Assembly: GCF_007992455.1 (NCBI RefSeq)
Contig: NZ_BKAH01000008.1
Coordinates: forward strand, 1 to 64,000
Direction: 5' to 3'
DNA length: 64,000 bases
Source of the DNA: Microbacterium saccharophilum
GTDB lineage: Bacteria; Actinomycetota; Actinomycetes; Actinomycetales; Microbacteriaceae
The notes beneath the pieces were generated by a model. The model was not told the origin of the DNA, made no database searches, and worked only from the letters and a program-made list of their open reading frames with translations. How positions within the stretch are numbered: position 1 is the stretch's first letter; each line of letters begins with the position of its first letter. The translations under genes and the position numbers were made by a program. Positions 55,301-63,296 of the stretch are shown here, one piece after another.

Positions 55301-55828
55301 TCGATCCACGATCTGCTGGCCTCCGACGACGTGCAGGACGGCGATCAGGTCACCGTCGCCGGGCTCGTCACGAGCGTGCAGCATCGGGTCGCGAAGCAGA
55401 GCGGCAACCCGTACGGCATGATCACGATCGAGGACTTCGACGGCGAGGTCACCGTCATGTTCATGGGCAAGACGTACGCCGAGTTCCAGTCGCTGCTGGT
55501 ATCGGATGCCATCCTCGTCGTCCGGGGACGGGTGTCGCGCCGCGACGACGGGCTGAACCTCCATGGGCAGACGGCGTTCGTCCCCGACCTCGGCGCCGTC
55601 GACGCGTCCGGTCCGCTCGTCCTGCTCATGCCGGAGCATCGCGCCACGGAGACGATGATCGAGCAGCTCGCCGAGGTGCTCGGACGCCACCGGGGCTCCA
55701 CCGAGGTCGCGCTCAAGCTGCACAAGGGCGGCACGGCGAAGGTGTTCGAGGTGCCCCTGCCGGTCTCGGTGAGCGTCGACCTGTACGGCGAGCTGAAGGG
55801 CCTTCTCGGGCCGCAGTGCCTGGGGTGA
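52310..55828 (+). CDS. dnaE: DNA polymerase III alpha subunit
   Basis: Replicative polymerase of the DnaE1 type. 1172 aa. N-terminal PHP domain (FVHLHVHSEYSMLDGAARI, residues 5-23; VTDHGN), catalytic Asp triad region GPGRGSGAGSMAAYA and PDFDVDFDDRRRGEVI about residues 405-420, beta-binding and OB-fold region near the end (VTVAGLVTSVQHRV). The PHP His and Asp ligands appear intact, consistent with a proofreading PHP domain, as known for actinobacterial DnaE1. Near-leaderless GTG start. Confidence 0.96.
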   Translation: MASDSFVHLHVHSEYSMLDGAARIGPMVQEAARQGMPAIAVTDHGNTFAAFEFYKTAKDAGIKPIIGIEAYVTPGTHRSDKSRVRWGSPDQNSDDVSGSGAYTHMTLLSETTEGMHNLFRLSSKASIEGYYFKPRMDRELLQQYSKGLIATTGCPSGEVQTRLRLGQYDAARAAAAEFQDIFGKENYFAEIMDHGLSIERRVMTDLHRIAKDLSIPLVATNDLHYTHQHDSTSHAALLCVQSGSTLDDPNRFKFDGDGYYVKTPAEMRQIFRDHEIACDNTLLIAERCDVEFNTSANYMPRYPVPDGETEESWFVKEVEKGLRYRYPHGIPDEVRRQAEYETGVIVQMGFPGYFLVVADFINWAKDHGIRVGPGRGSGAGSMAAYAMRITDLDPLRHGLIFERFLNPDRVSMPDFDVDFDDRRRGEVIQYVTEKYGDERVAQIVTYGTIKAKQALKDAGRVLGFPFSMGEKLTKAMPPAVMGKDMPLEGMFDPKHPRYKEASEFRAVIETDPEAKTVFDTAVGLENLKRQWGVHAAGVIMSSEPLIDIIPIMKREQDGQIVTQFDYPSCESLGLIKMDFLGLRNLTIIDDALDNIAANRGEKLVLEDLTLDDQAAYDLLARGDTLGVFQLDGGPMRSLLRLLKPDNFEDISAVIALYRPGPMGANSHINYAMRKNGQQEITPIHPEFEESLSEILSTSYGLIIYQEQVMAIAQKVAGFSLGQADILRRAMGKKKKSELDKQFEGFQAGMRANGYSDGAVEKLWEILLPFSDYAFNKAHSAAYGLVSYWTAYLKAHYPAEYMAALLTSVGDAKDKLAVYLNECRRMGIRVLPPDVGESIRYFAAVGEDIRFGLGAIRNVGANVVDGIVQARQDDSFVSFHDFLTKVPIHVANKRTVESLIKAGAFDSLGSTRRALMEIHEDATEAAVDTKRKAATGAIGFDFDSLYDEAEEIMPAKVPDRPEWTKKDKLAFEREMLGLYVSDHPLAGLEIPLAKHASTSIHDLLASDDVQDGDQVTVAGLVTSVQHRVAKQSGNPYGMITIEDFDGEVTVMFMGKTYAEFQSLLVSDAILVVRGRVSRRDDGLNLHGQTAFVPDLGAVDASGPLVLLMPEHRATETMIEQLAEVLGRHRGSTEVALKLHKGGTAKVFEVPLPVSVSVDLYGELKGLLGPQCLG

Positions 55829-55834
55829 GGCGGG

Positions 55835-55840
55835 TAGGAT
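55835..55840 (+). promoter_or_regulatory. -10 element upstream of the unknown membrane protein
   Basis: TAGGAT, about 36 bases before the GTG, with a GGAAGG ribosome site between. Confidence 0.35.
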
Positions 55841-55876
55841 CGCAGACGCCCGTTGAACGGCCCCGGAAGGATCATC

Positions 55877-56902
55877 GTGAACGACGAGAAGCCCACCCCC
55901 GACAGCATCCACGAGACGGCGGCGACCCCGTCCTTCGGAGGGCGCTCCGCGGACGACACCGCGTCGGATGCCGGGACGGTCGCGCCCGCGGCCGACAGCC
56001 CCGCTGACGACCACCCCACCGGCCCCTACGGCGTCGGGCCCTTCTCCCTCCGCGAGGTCGCGCTCGGCGGCGTGTGGCTGCTCGCCTTCATCGTCTCCTT
56101 CTTCCCGATCTACGGTCCCATCGGGTCGGGGGTGACCGTGTGGGGCGCCGGCATCGACTGGGTCCTCACGATCGGCGTGCCCTCGGTCGCCGTCTTCCTC
56201 CTCGCACTGCGCCGCCTCTCGCCGGACGGCATCCGCCGCGTCGGCTCGCTGGGAATCGATCAGTTCGCCTCCGTCGCGTTCTCGGTCTCCGCGGTCGTCT
56301 GGCTCAGCATCCTGTGGAGCGCGTTCGTCTCGCTGGCCGGCTCGCGCGTCTTCGTCGCGACCTGGGTCGTGTGGGTGGAGTTCTTCCTCATGCTCGCGGG
56401 CGTCGTCCTGACGGTGTTCGCCCCGATCCTCCCGACCCTCGGCGACGACTTCCGCGGCCGCACCGAGATCGTCGCGCACCGCGTCGCCCGTCCGACGCGC
56501 TCCGTGGTCCCGCGCCCCGCCCGGCCCGCACGCCCGGAGCGGCCCGAACCGCGAGGATCTGAGGATGCGGCTGTGCCCGCGTTCGTCGCGCCGGCGCAGG
56601 ACGCTCCCGTCGATCAGCCCGCGGACGCATCATGGCCGGACGCGAACGAGCCGGCGGACCCCACCGCGGTGCTCTTCCAGGAGCCGCAGCCCGACGACGC
56701 GCAGCCCGCCGCGCACCAGGCGTTCTGGGCGCTCTCCCCGGTCGAGCGCGACGTCGTCGACGAGCTCGGGATGCCGCTGTTCACGGTGGGCCCCACCGCC
56801 TGGGCGCTCGTCATCGAGGACCGCGGCGACACCTTCGTGGTCCGCCACGAGGACGGTCGCGTCGGCTACCTGCACGACACGTCGGGCGTGACGCGCGGCT
56901 GA
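55877..56902 (+). CDS. Unknown four-helix membrane protein
   Basis: About 341 aa from GTG 55877 (GGAAGG upstream). An acidic disordered N-terminus of about 55 residues, four membrane helices (about 62-82, 95-115, 130-152 and 160-185), a Pro/Arg linker (RPARPARPERPEPRG), and a C-terminal soluble part that ends in a small strand-rich domain (GPTAWALVIEDRGDTFVVRHEDGRVGYL). I do not recognise a family. It lies between dnaE and hisD on the same strand. Nothing in the sequence points to a substrate. Confidence 0.75.
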   Translation: MNDEKPTPDSIHETAATPSFGGRSADDTASDAGTVAPAADSPADDHPTGPYGVGPFSLREVALGGVWLLAFIVSFFPIYGPIGSGVTVWGAGIDWVLTIGVPSVAVFLLALRRLSPDGIRRVGSLGIDQFASVAFSVSAVVWLSILWSAFVSLAGSRVFVATWVVWVEFFLMLAGVVLTVFAPILPTLGDDFRGRTEIVAHRVARPTRSVVPRPARPARPERPEPRGSEDAAVPAFVAPAQDAPVDQPADASWPDANEPADPTAVLFQEPQPDDAQPAAHQAFWALSPVERDVVDELGMPLFTVGPTAWALVIEDRGDTFVVRHEDGRVGYLHDTSGVTRG

Positions 56903-56922
56903 GCGTCCCGGTCGCGCACCGG

Positions 56923-56928
56923 TAGTCT
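56923..56928 (+). promoter_or_regulatory. -10 element of hisD, near-leaderless
   Basis: TAGTCT, 6 bases before the ATG. Confidence 0.5.
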
Positions 56929-56934
56929 GGAGTG

Positions 56935-58236
56935 ATGCTCCGCACGATCGATCTGCGCGGCCGCGCCCTCACTCCGGCCGAGCTGCTGGCCGCCGTGCCG
57001 CGCGCCACCGCCGCGCGTGACGAGGCCCTCACGACCGCCGCCCGCATCGTGCATGACGTCGCGGCGCGGGGCGAGGAATCGCTGCGCGAGCAGGCGGAGC
57101 AGTTCGACGGGGTCGCCGGCCACGACATCCGCGTCCCGGACGCGCACCTGGACGAGGCGCTCGCGGGGCTCGATCCCGACGTCCGCCGTGCCCTCGAGGA
57201 GGCGATCCGTCGCGTGCGGCTCGCGTCGGCCGCCCAGGTGCCGCCGCCGGTCGTCACCGACCTCGGCCCCGGCGCGCGCGTCGAGCAGCACTGGGTGCCC
57301 GTCCGCCGGGTCGGCGTCTACGTCCCCGGCGGCAAGGCGGTCTACCCGTCGAGCGTCGTCATGAACGTCGTCCCCGCGCAGGTCGCCGGGGTGACGCAGG
57401 TGGCGCTCGCCTCGCCGCCGCAGCGCGAGCACGGGGGACGCGTGCACCCCGTCATCCTCGCCGCCGCGCGTCTCCTCGGCATCGCCGAGGTCTACGCGAT
57501 GGGCGGCGCGGGCGCGATCGGCGCCTACGCCTACGGTGTGCCGTCGCTGGGCCTGGCGCCGGTCGACGTCATCTCCGGGCCGGGCAACAACTTCGTCGCC
57601 CTCGCCAAGCGCGTCGTGGCCGGCATGGTCGGCACCGACTCCGAAGCCGGCGCCACCGAGATCCTCATCGTCGCCGACGACTCGGCCGATCCCGCGCTCG
57701 TCTCCGCCGACCTCATCAGCCAGGCGGAGCATGACGAGCAGGCCGCCGCCGTCCTCGTCACGACTTCCGCGCGGCTGGCCGAGGCGGTCCAGGCCGATGT
57801 CGCGGTGCGCGCGCCGGCCACCCTGCACGCCGCCCGGATCGCGCAGGCGCTCAGCGGCCCGCAGTCCGCGATCGTCCTCGTCGACGATCTCGCCGTCGCC
57901 ACGGCATTCAGCAACGCCTACGCGCCCGAGCACCTCGAGCTCCACCTCGCCGAGCCGCGCGTCGCCGACTTCGTCAACGCGGGCGCGATCTTCGTCGGCG
58001 ACCACTCGCCGGTGAGCCTCGGCGACTACCTCGCCGGGAGCAACCACGTGCTGCCCACCGGCGGGCAGGCCCGCTACGCCGCCGGACTGTCGGCATCCAC
58101 GTTCCTCCGCCCGCAGCAGGTGATCGCGTACGATCGTGCGGCGCTGGCGGCGGTGCGCGAGGACATCGTCGCGCTCGCCACCGCCGAGGTGCTGCCCGCG
58201 CACGGCGAGGCCGTCACCGCACGGTTCGACGCGTAG
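56935..58236 (+). CDS. hisD: Histidinol dehydrogenase
   Basis: Last two steps of histidine synthesis, histidinol to histidine with two NAD. 433 aa. Signatures: VPVRRVGVYVPGG, the family pattern with GPGNNFVALAKR, DSEAGATEILIVAD, zinc site in LISQAEHDEQAA, and VGDHSPVSLGDYLAGSNHVLPTGG. The ATG at 56935 is used rather than the GTG just before it. The rest of the his operon is not nearby; nrdR follows at 12 bases with its own -10 element. Confidence 0.95.
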   Translation: MLRTIDLRGRALTPAELLAAVPRATAARDEALTTAARIVHDVAARGEESLREQAEQFDGVAGHDIRVPDAHLDEALAGLDPDVRRALEEAIRRVRLASAAQVPPPVVTDLGPGARVEQHWVPVRRVGVYVPGGKAVYPSSVVMNVVPAQVAGVTQVALASPPQREHGGRVHPVILAAARLLGIAEVYAMGGAGAIGAYAYGVPSLGLAPVDVISGPGNNFVALAKRVVAGMVGTDSEAGATEILIVADDSADPALVSADLISQAEHDEQAAAVLVTTSARLAEAVQADVAVRAPATLHAARIAQALSGPQSAIVLVDDLAVATAFSNAYAPEHLELHLAEPRVADFVNAGAIFVGDHSPVSLGDYLAGSNHVLPTGGQARYAAGLSASTFLRPQQVIAYDRAALAAVREDIVALATAEVLPAHGEAVTARFDA

Positions 58237-58239
58237 GCT
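58234..58239 (+). promoter_or_regulatory. -10 element of nrdR
   Basis: TAGGCT overlaps the end of hisD, 9 bases before the nrdR ATG. Confidence 0.45.
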
Positions 58240-58248
58240 GGAGCCGCC

Positions 58249-58722
58249 ATGCACTGCCCCTTCTGCCGTCACTCCGATTCGCGCGTCATCGACTCCCGGA
58301 CCAGCGACGACGGCCTCAGCATCCGTCGCCGTCGGCAGTGCCCGGAGTGCGGCGGACGATTCTCGACGATCGAGACCGCGAGCCTGAACGTCATCAAGCG
58401 CTCCGGCGTCATCGAGCCGTTCAGCCGGGAGAAGGTCATGTCCGGGGTCCGCAAGGCCTGTCAGGGTCGCCCCGTGACGGAGGCGGACCTCGCGGTCCTC
58501 GCGCAGGCGGTCGAAGAGGCCGTGCGGCAGACCGGCTCGTCGCAGATCGACACGAACGAGATCGGCCTCGCGATCCTCGGCCCCCTCCGCGACCTCGACG
58601 AGGTCGCCTACCTGCGCTTCGCGAGCGTCTACCAGGCGTTCGACTCGCTGGAGGATTTCGAGGCCTCGATCTCGCAGCTGCGCGCCGATCACGTCGCGCG
58701 CGCCGTCGACGGCGATTCATAA
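58249..58722 (+). CDS. nrdR: Transcriptional repressor NrdR
   Basis: Repressor of ribonucleotide reductase genes, responding to ATP/dATP. 157 aa. N-terminal zinc ribbon with CPFC and CPEC (residues 3-6 and about 31-34), followed by the ATP-cone domain ([24 protein letters not shown]...). ATG start. NrdR boxes were not found in this window, and no nrd gene is here. Confidence 0.95.
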   Translation: MHCPFCRHSDSRVIDSRTSDDGLSIRRRRQCPECGGRFSTIETASLNVIKRSGVIEPFSREKVMSGVRKACQGRPVTEADLAVLAQAVEEAVRQTGSSQIDTNEIGLAILGPLRDLDEVAYLRFASVYQAFDSLEDFEASISQLRADHVARAVDGDS

Positions 58723-58759
58723 ACCCGGGACGCGGGCAGGACGGCACGCCCCGTGACCG

Positions 58760-58765
58760 TAGGCT
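58760..58765 (+). promoter_or_regulatory. -10 element of pyrD
   Basis: TAGGCT, 7 bases before the ATG. Confidence 0.5.
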
Positions 58766-58772
58766 GGACGCG

Positions 58773-59795
58773 ATGTATCCCTTCGTCTTCCGCCACGTGT
58801 TCACCCGCATGGACCCCGAGACGGCGCACCACGCCGCGATGCTCGTGATCCGCGCCCTGGGGGTCTGGCCGCTCCGGCCGCTCGTGCGCGCCATGACCCG
58901 CCCCGACACGCGGCTGCGCACCGAGGCGCTCGGCCTCGTCTTCGACTCGCCGTTCGGGATCGCGGCCGGATTCGACAAGGACGCGACCGCCACGGCCGGG
59001 ATCTACGCGCTCGGCTTCGGGCACGTCGAGGTCGGCACCGTCACGGCCATCCCGCAGGACGGCAACCCCCGTCCGCGGCTGTTCCGGTTCGTCGCCGACC
59101 GGGCACTGGTCAACCGGATGGGCTTCAACAACGCGGGGGCGGCGGCCGCCGCAGCACGCCTGCGGACGGCGCGTCGCCGCGCGGGCACTCTCGTCCTCGG
59201 CGCGAACATCGGCAAGAGCCGCGTCGTCGACGTCGCGGCGGCGACCGAGGACTACGTCGCGAGCACGCGGGAGGTCGCGGCCGTCGCGGACTACCTCGTC
59301 GTCAACGTCTCCTCGCCCAACACCCCCGGTCTCCGTGGACTGCAGGCCGTGGAGACCCTCCGGCCTCTGCTGACCGCCGTGCGGGATGCCGCGGGCACGA
59401 CGCCGCTCCTGGTGAAGATCGCGCCCGACCTCGCCGACGACGAGGTGGACGCGATCGCGCGCCTCGCCGTCGACCTGGGACTGGCCGGCCTCGTTGCGAC
59501 GAACACGACGATCTCCCGTGCCGGACTGACCACGCCGGCCGAGACGGTGGATGCCGCCGGCGCGGGCGGGCTGTCCGGCGCGCCGCTGCGCGCCCGCGCC
59601 CTCGAGGTGCTCCGGATCGTCCGGGCCGCCGTGCCGGCGGAGTTCTGCATCATCGCGGCCGGCGGAGTCGAGACCGCCGACGACGTCCGCGAGCGTCTCG
59701 CCGCGGGCGCCACGATCGTGCAGGGCTACACCGGGTTCATCTACCGCGGCCCGTTCTGGGCGCGGCAGATCAACCGCGAGCTCGCGAAGCGCTGA
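58773..59795 (+). CDS. pyrD: Dihydroorotate dehydrogenase (quinone), class 2
   Basis: FMN enzyme of pyrimidine synthesis using membrane quinone. 340 aa. The N-terminal extension MYPFVFRHVFTRMDPETAHHAAM is the membrane-binding helix of class 2. FMN sites GIAAGFDKDATA, GTVTAIPQDGNPRPRLFR, NRMGFNN; catalytic Ser in NVSSPNTPGLRGLQ; phosphate site AAGGVETADD. Near-leaderless ATG. Convergent with the DUF3043 gene with only 19 bases between. Confidence 0.95.
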   Translation: MYPFVFRHVFTRMDPETAHHAAMLVIRALGVWPLRPLVRAMTRPDTRLRTEALGLVFDSPFGIAAGFDKDATATAGIYALGFGHVEVGTVTAIPQDGNPRPRLFRFVADRALVNRMGFNNAGAAAAAARLRTARRRAGTLVLGANIGKSRVVDVAAATEDYVASTREVAAVADYLVVNVSSPNTPGLRGLQAVETLRPLLTAVRDAAGTTPLLVKIAPDLADDEVDAIARLAVDLGLAGLVATNTTISRAGLTTPAETVDAAGAGGLSGAPLRARALEVLRIVRAAVPAEFCIIAAGGVETADDVRERLAAGATIVQGYTGFIYRGPFWARQINRELAKR

Positions 59796-59814
59796 CGCCG
59801 GACCGGCGCGGGCC

Positions 59815-60384
59815 TCAGGCGGGGTGCTGACCGCGCTTGACCTGCGGCTTCGGCAGCCGCATGAAGCGCATCTGCACGCTGCGCATCGCCGAGTACCAGC
59901 CGAGGCCCTTCTCCACGCGGTCCGCGCCGAACTTCGCCTTCGCGAGCTTCTTCACGCGGATGCTGGTGATGATCATGTCGCCGACGGCGAAGAGGATGAA
60001 CACCCAGAGGGCCACGAACGCGTAGTAGGTGACGGCTGCGTTGGGCACGAGGCTCAGCAGGATCACGACGACCATGAGCGGCATGAGCAGCTCGCCGAGG
60101 TGCCAGCCGGAGTCGACGAAGTCACGGGCGAAGCGGCGCTGCGGGCCGCGGTCGCGCAGCGGCAGATACTTCTCGTCACCGTTCGCCATGCCGATCCGCG
60201 CCTTCTCGCGCTTGGCCGCGAGCTCCGCCTTGGCGCGTGCCTTGGCTTCCTTCGTGTCGGCGACGAGCGGGCGCTTGCGGGCTGCCTCACGCTCGGCGCG
60301 CGTCGGCGTGGGCCGGTTCTTGCCGGGGCCGGAGGTCGCGTCCGACTCGGCGTCGGATGCGGGGACGGAAGGTGTCTTGGCCAC
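59815..60384 (-). CDS. DUF3043 membrane protein
   Basis: 189 aa. Basic, Lys/Ala-rich cytosolic N-terminus (about 70 residues), conserved core RGPQRRFARDFVDSGWHLGELLMPLMVVVILLS, two membrane helices (about 105-125 and 130-150), and a basic end KAKFGADRVEKGLGWYSAMRSVQMRFMRLPKP. Actinobacteria-specific; role unknown. GTG start at 60384 chosen because it gives the conserved N-terminus VAKTPSV. Divergent from the dipeptidase gene. Confidence 0.85.
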   Translation of the reverse strand: MAKTPSVPASDAESDATSGPGKNRPTPTRAEREAARKRPLVADTKEAKARAKAELAAKREKARIGMANGDEKYLPLRDRGPQRRFARDFVDSGWHLGELLMPLMVVVILLSLVPNAAVTYYAFVALWVFILFAVGDMIITSIRVKKLAKAKFGADRVEKGLGWYSAMRSVQMRFMRLPKPQVKRGQHPA

Positions 60385-60419
60385 GGGTGGGGTCCTCGGT
60401 TCGCGGGAAACGTGCCCTC

Positions 60420-60425
60420 TAAGAT
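60420..60425 (+). promoter_or_regulatory. -10 element of the dipeptidase gene
   Basis: TAAGAT, 7 bases before the ATG. On the minus strand the overlapping TAATCT could serve the DUF3043 gene. Confidence 0.5.
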
Positions 60426-60432
60426 TACCCGC

Positions 60433-61827
60433 ATGACTTCCGACCTGTCCCGCCGTGACGCCGTCCGCGACGCCGCGCTCTCCGCCGTGCCCGCCGCCCT
60501 CGCAGATCTGGGCACGCTCGTGCGCATCCCGTCGATCGCGTTCCCCGGGTTCGACCGGGCCGAGGTGCAGCGCAGCGCGGAGGCCGTGAAGGGGCTGCTC
60601 GACGGACTCGGCATCTTCGACGCCGTCCAGATCAAGACGGCGACGATCCCCGCGACCGGGAACCCCGGCATGCCGGCGGTCCTCGCCACGCGCGCCGCGC
60701 GGGGCGGCAAGCCCACGATCCTCCTGTACGCCCACCACGACGTGCAGCCCGTCGGCGACGAGGCGCTGTGGGAGACGCCGCCGTTCGAGCCGACCGTCCG
60801 CGACGGCCGCCTCTACGGGCGCGGCTCGGCCGACGACAAGGCGGGCGTGATGGCGCACGTCGGCGCCCTCCGCGCCCTCGTCGAGGCCCTCGGCGCCGAC
60901 TTCGACCTCGGCGTGAACCTCTTCATCGAGGGGGAGGAGGAGGCCGGCTCCGCGTCCTTCGCGCAGTTCCTCCGCGACAATGCCGAGGCGCTCCGCGCCG
61001 ATGTGATCGTCGTGGCCGATTCCGGCAACTGGGATGCCGTCACTCCGGCCCTCACCGTCTCGCTGCGCGGCAACGCGCGATTCACGCTGACCGTGCGGAC
61101 GCTGGACCACGCCTCCCACTCCGGAATGTTCGGGGGAGCGGTCCCGGACGCCATGATGGCGACCGTCAAGCTCCTGGCGACCCTGTGGGACGACGACGGC
61201 GCCGTCGCGGTGGAGGGGCTCACCGAGCGCGACGCGGAGACCCCCGACTACACCGAGGAGACGCTGCGCAGCGAGGCGGGCCTGCCCGAGGGCGTGAGTC
61301 CTGTCGGGCGCGGCACCATCCTGAGCCGCATCTGGAACAAGCCGTCCATCACGGTGACCGGCATCGACGCCCCTTCGGTCCGCAACGCCTCGAACACCCT
61401 CAGCCCCGAGATCTCCGTCGTCATCAGCGCGCGGATCGCGCCGGGACAGAGCGCGAAGGACGCCTACGCCGCCCTGGAGGCCCATCTGCGGGCACATGCG
61501 CCGTTCGGGGCCGCGCTGGAGTTCACCGACGTCGACCTCGGCGACGCCTTCCTCGTCGACACGAGCGGCGCCGCCGTCGCGCAGGCGCGGGACGCGCTGG
61601 CGGAGGGCTACGGCGTCGATCCCGTCGACATCGGGGTTGGCGGCTCCATCCCGTTCATCGCCGACCTCGTCCGCGAGTTCCCCGCCGCGCAGATCCTCGT
61701 GACGGGTGTCGAAGACCCGCACGCCCGGGCGCACAGCCCGAACGAGTCGCTGCACCTGGACACGTTCCGCCGTGCGCTCGTGTCCGAGGCCCTGCTGCTG
61801 GAGAGCCTCGACGCGTCGACGCTCTGA
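60433..61827 (+). CDS. M20-family dipeptidase
   Basis: 464 aa zinc exopeptidase of the M20 family (dipeptidase/carnosinase subgroup). Metal ligands: His in YAHHDVQPVG, Asp in GRGSADDKAG, Glu in IEGEEEAGS, Asp in VVADSGN, and His near the C-terminus in VEDPHARAHSPNE. A dimerisation domain lies about 215-355. Cleaves small peptides in the cytosol, no signal peptide. Near-leaderless ATG. Confidence 0.9.
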   Translation: MTSDLSRRDAVRDAALSAVPAALADLGTLVRIPSIAFPGFDRAEVQRSAEAVKGLLDGLGIFDAVQIKTATIPATGNPGMPAVLATRAARGGKPTILLYAHHDVQPVGDEALWETPPFEPTVRDGRLYGRGSADDKAGVMAHVGALRALVEALGADFDLGVNLFIEGEEEAGSASFAQFLRDNAEALRADVIVVADSGNWDAVTPALTVSLRGNARFTLTVRTLDHASHSGMFGGAVPDAMMATVKLLATLWDDDGAVAVEGLTERDAETPDYTEETLRSEAGLPEGVSPVGRGTILSRIWNKPSITVTGIDAPSVRNASNTLSPEISVVISARIAPGQSAKDAYAALEAHLRAHAPFGAALEFTDVDLGDAFLVDTSGAAVAQARDALAEGYGVDPVDIGVGGSIPFIADLVREFPAAQILVTGVEDPHARAHSPNESLHLDTFRRALVSEALLLESLDASTL

Positions 61828-61871
61828 CGCGCGCCGTCGCCCAGCGCGGGCCCGGGCGCGTGCGGGCGGCG

Positions 61872-61877
61872 TAGAAT
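61872..61877 (+). promoter_or_regulatory. -10 element of the erpA-type gene
   Basis: TAGAAT, about 45 bases before the ATG; a GGGAGC ribosome site precedes the start. Confidence 0.45.
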
Positions 61878-61922
61878 CATGGCATCCAGCCGTCTGACAA
61901 CGGCCCGAAACCTGGGAGCGCC

Positions 61923-62288
61923 ATGACCGACATCGCCACGACCCCCGTCGAGACCACGCCGGCACACGGTGTCGGCCTCACCGCCGCCGCCGCCGCGAAG
62001 GTGAAGAGCCTGCTCGAGCAGGAGAACCGCGACGACCTGCGACTGCGCGTCGCCGTGCAGCCGGGTGGATGCTCGGGCCTGATCTACCAGCTCTACTTCG
62101 ATGAGCGGTACCTCGACGGCGACGCCACGGTCGACTTCGACGGCGTCGAGGTCATCGTCGACGACATGTCCGTCCCGTACCTCGACGGCGCGTCGATCGA
62201 CTTCAAGGACACGATCTCGGAGCAGGGTTTCACGATCGACAACCCCAACGCGGCGGGCAGCTGCGCCTGCGGCGACAGCTTCCACTGA
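61923..62288 (+). CDS. erpA: A-type iron-sulfur cluster insertion protein
   Basis: 121 aa. Three cluster ligands are visible: Cys in QPGGCSGLIYQLYF (about residue 50) and CACGDSF at the end. Delivers Fe-S clusters to target enzymes such as the respiratory chain. It is far from any suf operon here but directly upstream of cytochrome oxidase genes. ATG after GGGAGC. Confidence 0.92.
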   Translation: MTDIATTPVETTPAHGVGLTAAAAAKVKSLLEQENRDDLRLRVAVQPGGCSGLIYQLYFDERYLDGDATVDFDGVEVIVDDMSVPYLDGASIDFKDTISEQGFTIDNPNAAGSCACGDSFH

Positions 62289-62362
62289 TCGCGCCGGAAA
62301 AACCGCGTCGGGCGACCCCCGACATCCTGGACGGTTGGCCTGGATCGGGTGAGAGGTTGCCC

Positions 62363-62368
62363 TAGACT
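62363..62368 (+). promoter_or_regulatory. -10 element of ctaC
   Basis: TAGACT, about 37 bases before the GTG; AAAGGTG forms the ribosome site. Confidence 0.45.
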
Positions 62369-62405
62369 GGCATCGATCGACCTTCATGACCCCGAAAGGT
62401 GAACC

Positions 62406-63296
62406 GTGCGCGCCAAACGCCGACTCCGCTGGGCCGTCATCCCGATGGGGGTTGCCTCCGCCATCGCGCTTGCAGGCTGCACCCCGTCCGAGCTGAACGG
62501 CTACCTCCCCGGCTTCCAGGAGGACGGCTCTCAGGCCACCAACCACACGGCCATGGTGTCGGGGCTGTGGGTGAACTCGTGGATCGTGCTGCTCGCCGTC
62601 GGCGTGATCACGTGGGCGCTCATGGGGTTCGCGGCCATCGCCTATCGCCGCCGGAAGGGCCAGTCGGGCCTTCCCGTGCAGATGCGGTACAACATGCCGA
62701 TCGAGATCTTCTACACGGTCGTCCCGCTCATCCTCGTGCTCGGCTTCTTCGCCTTCACCGCGCGCGACCAGGCGGTCCTCGAGACCCAGTACGACGACCC
62801 GGATGTCTGCATCACGGCGATCGGCAAGCAGTGGGCCTGGGACTTCCAGTACACGGAGAGCGACTGCGAAGAGGCCGACGACGCGGTCTGGACGATGGGT
62901 GTCCAGGCGCAGACCGACGCGCAGGGCAACGTCACGACCGATCTGCCGACCCTGGTCCTTCCGGTCGACAAGGAAGTCAAGATCAAGCTCCAGTCGCGCG
63001 ACGTCATCCACTCCTTCTGGATCATCGACTTCCTCTACAAGAAGGACATGTACATCGGGCGGGACAACTACTGGTCCTTCACGCCCACGCGCGAGGGTGA
63101 GTACGCGGGCAAGTGCGCCGAGCTGTGCGGCCAGTACCACTCGATGATGCTGTTCAACGTCAACGTCGTCTCCGACGCCGAATACCAGGACTACCTGGAG
63201 TCGCTGCGCGACGCCGGCCAGACCGGTGACATCAACGACGCCTACGACCGGCTGCAGAACCTGCCCGGCACCGGCGCATCCGAGGGAGAGAACTGA
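62406..63296 (+). CDS. ctaC: Cytochrome c oxidase subunit II
   Basis: 296 aa. Lipoprotein signal [11 protein letters not shown] (lipobox LAGC, Cys about residue 25), two membrane helices (about 58-80 and 98-120), then the CuA domain with the binding sequence [12 protein letters not shown] and the upstream KQWAWDFQY and DVIHSFWI. An actinobacterial loop ([10 protein letters not shown]...) interrupts the cupredoxin fold. GTG start. Its stop overlaps the ctaD ATG (TGATG). Part of the aa3 oxidase of aerobic respiration. Confidence 0.95.
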   Translation: MRAKRRLRWAVIPMGVASAIALAGCTPSELNGYLPGFQEDGSQATNHTAMVSGLWVNSWIVLLAVGVITWALMGFAAIAYRRRKGQSGLPVQMRYNMPIEIFYTVVPLILVLGFFAFTARDQAVLETQYDDPDVCITAIGKQWAWDFQYTESDCEEADDAVWTMGVQAQTDAQGNVTTDLPTLVLPVDKEVKIKLQSRDVIHSFWIIDFLYKKDMYIGRDNYWSFTPTREGEYAGKCAELCGQYHSMMLFNVNVVSDAEYQDYLESLRDAGQTGDINDAYDRLQNLPGTGASEGEN

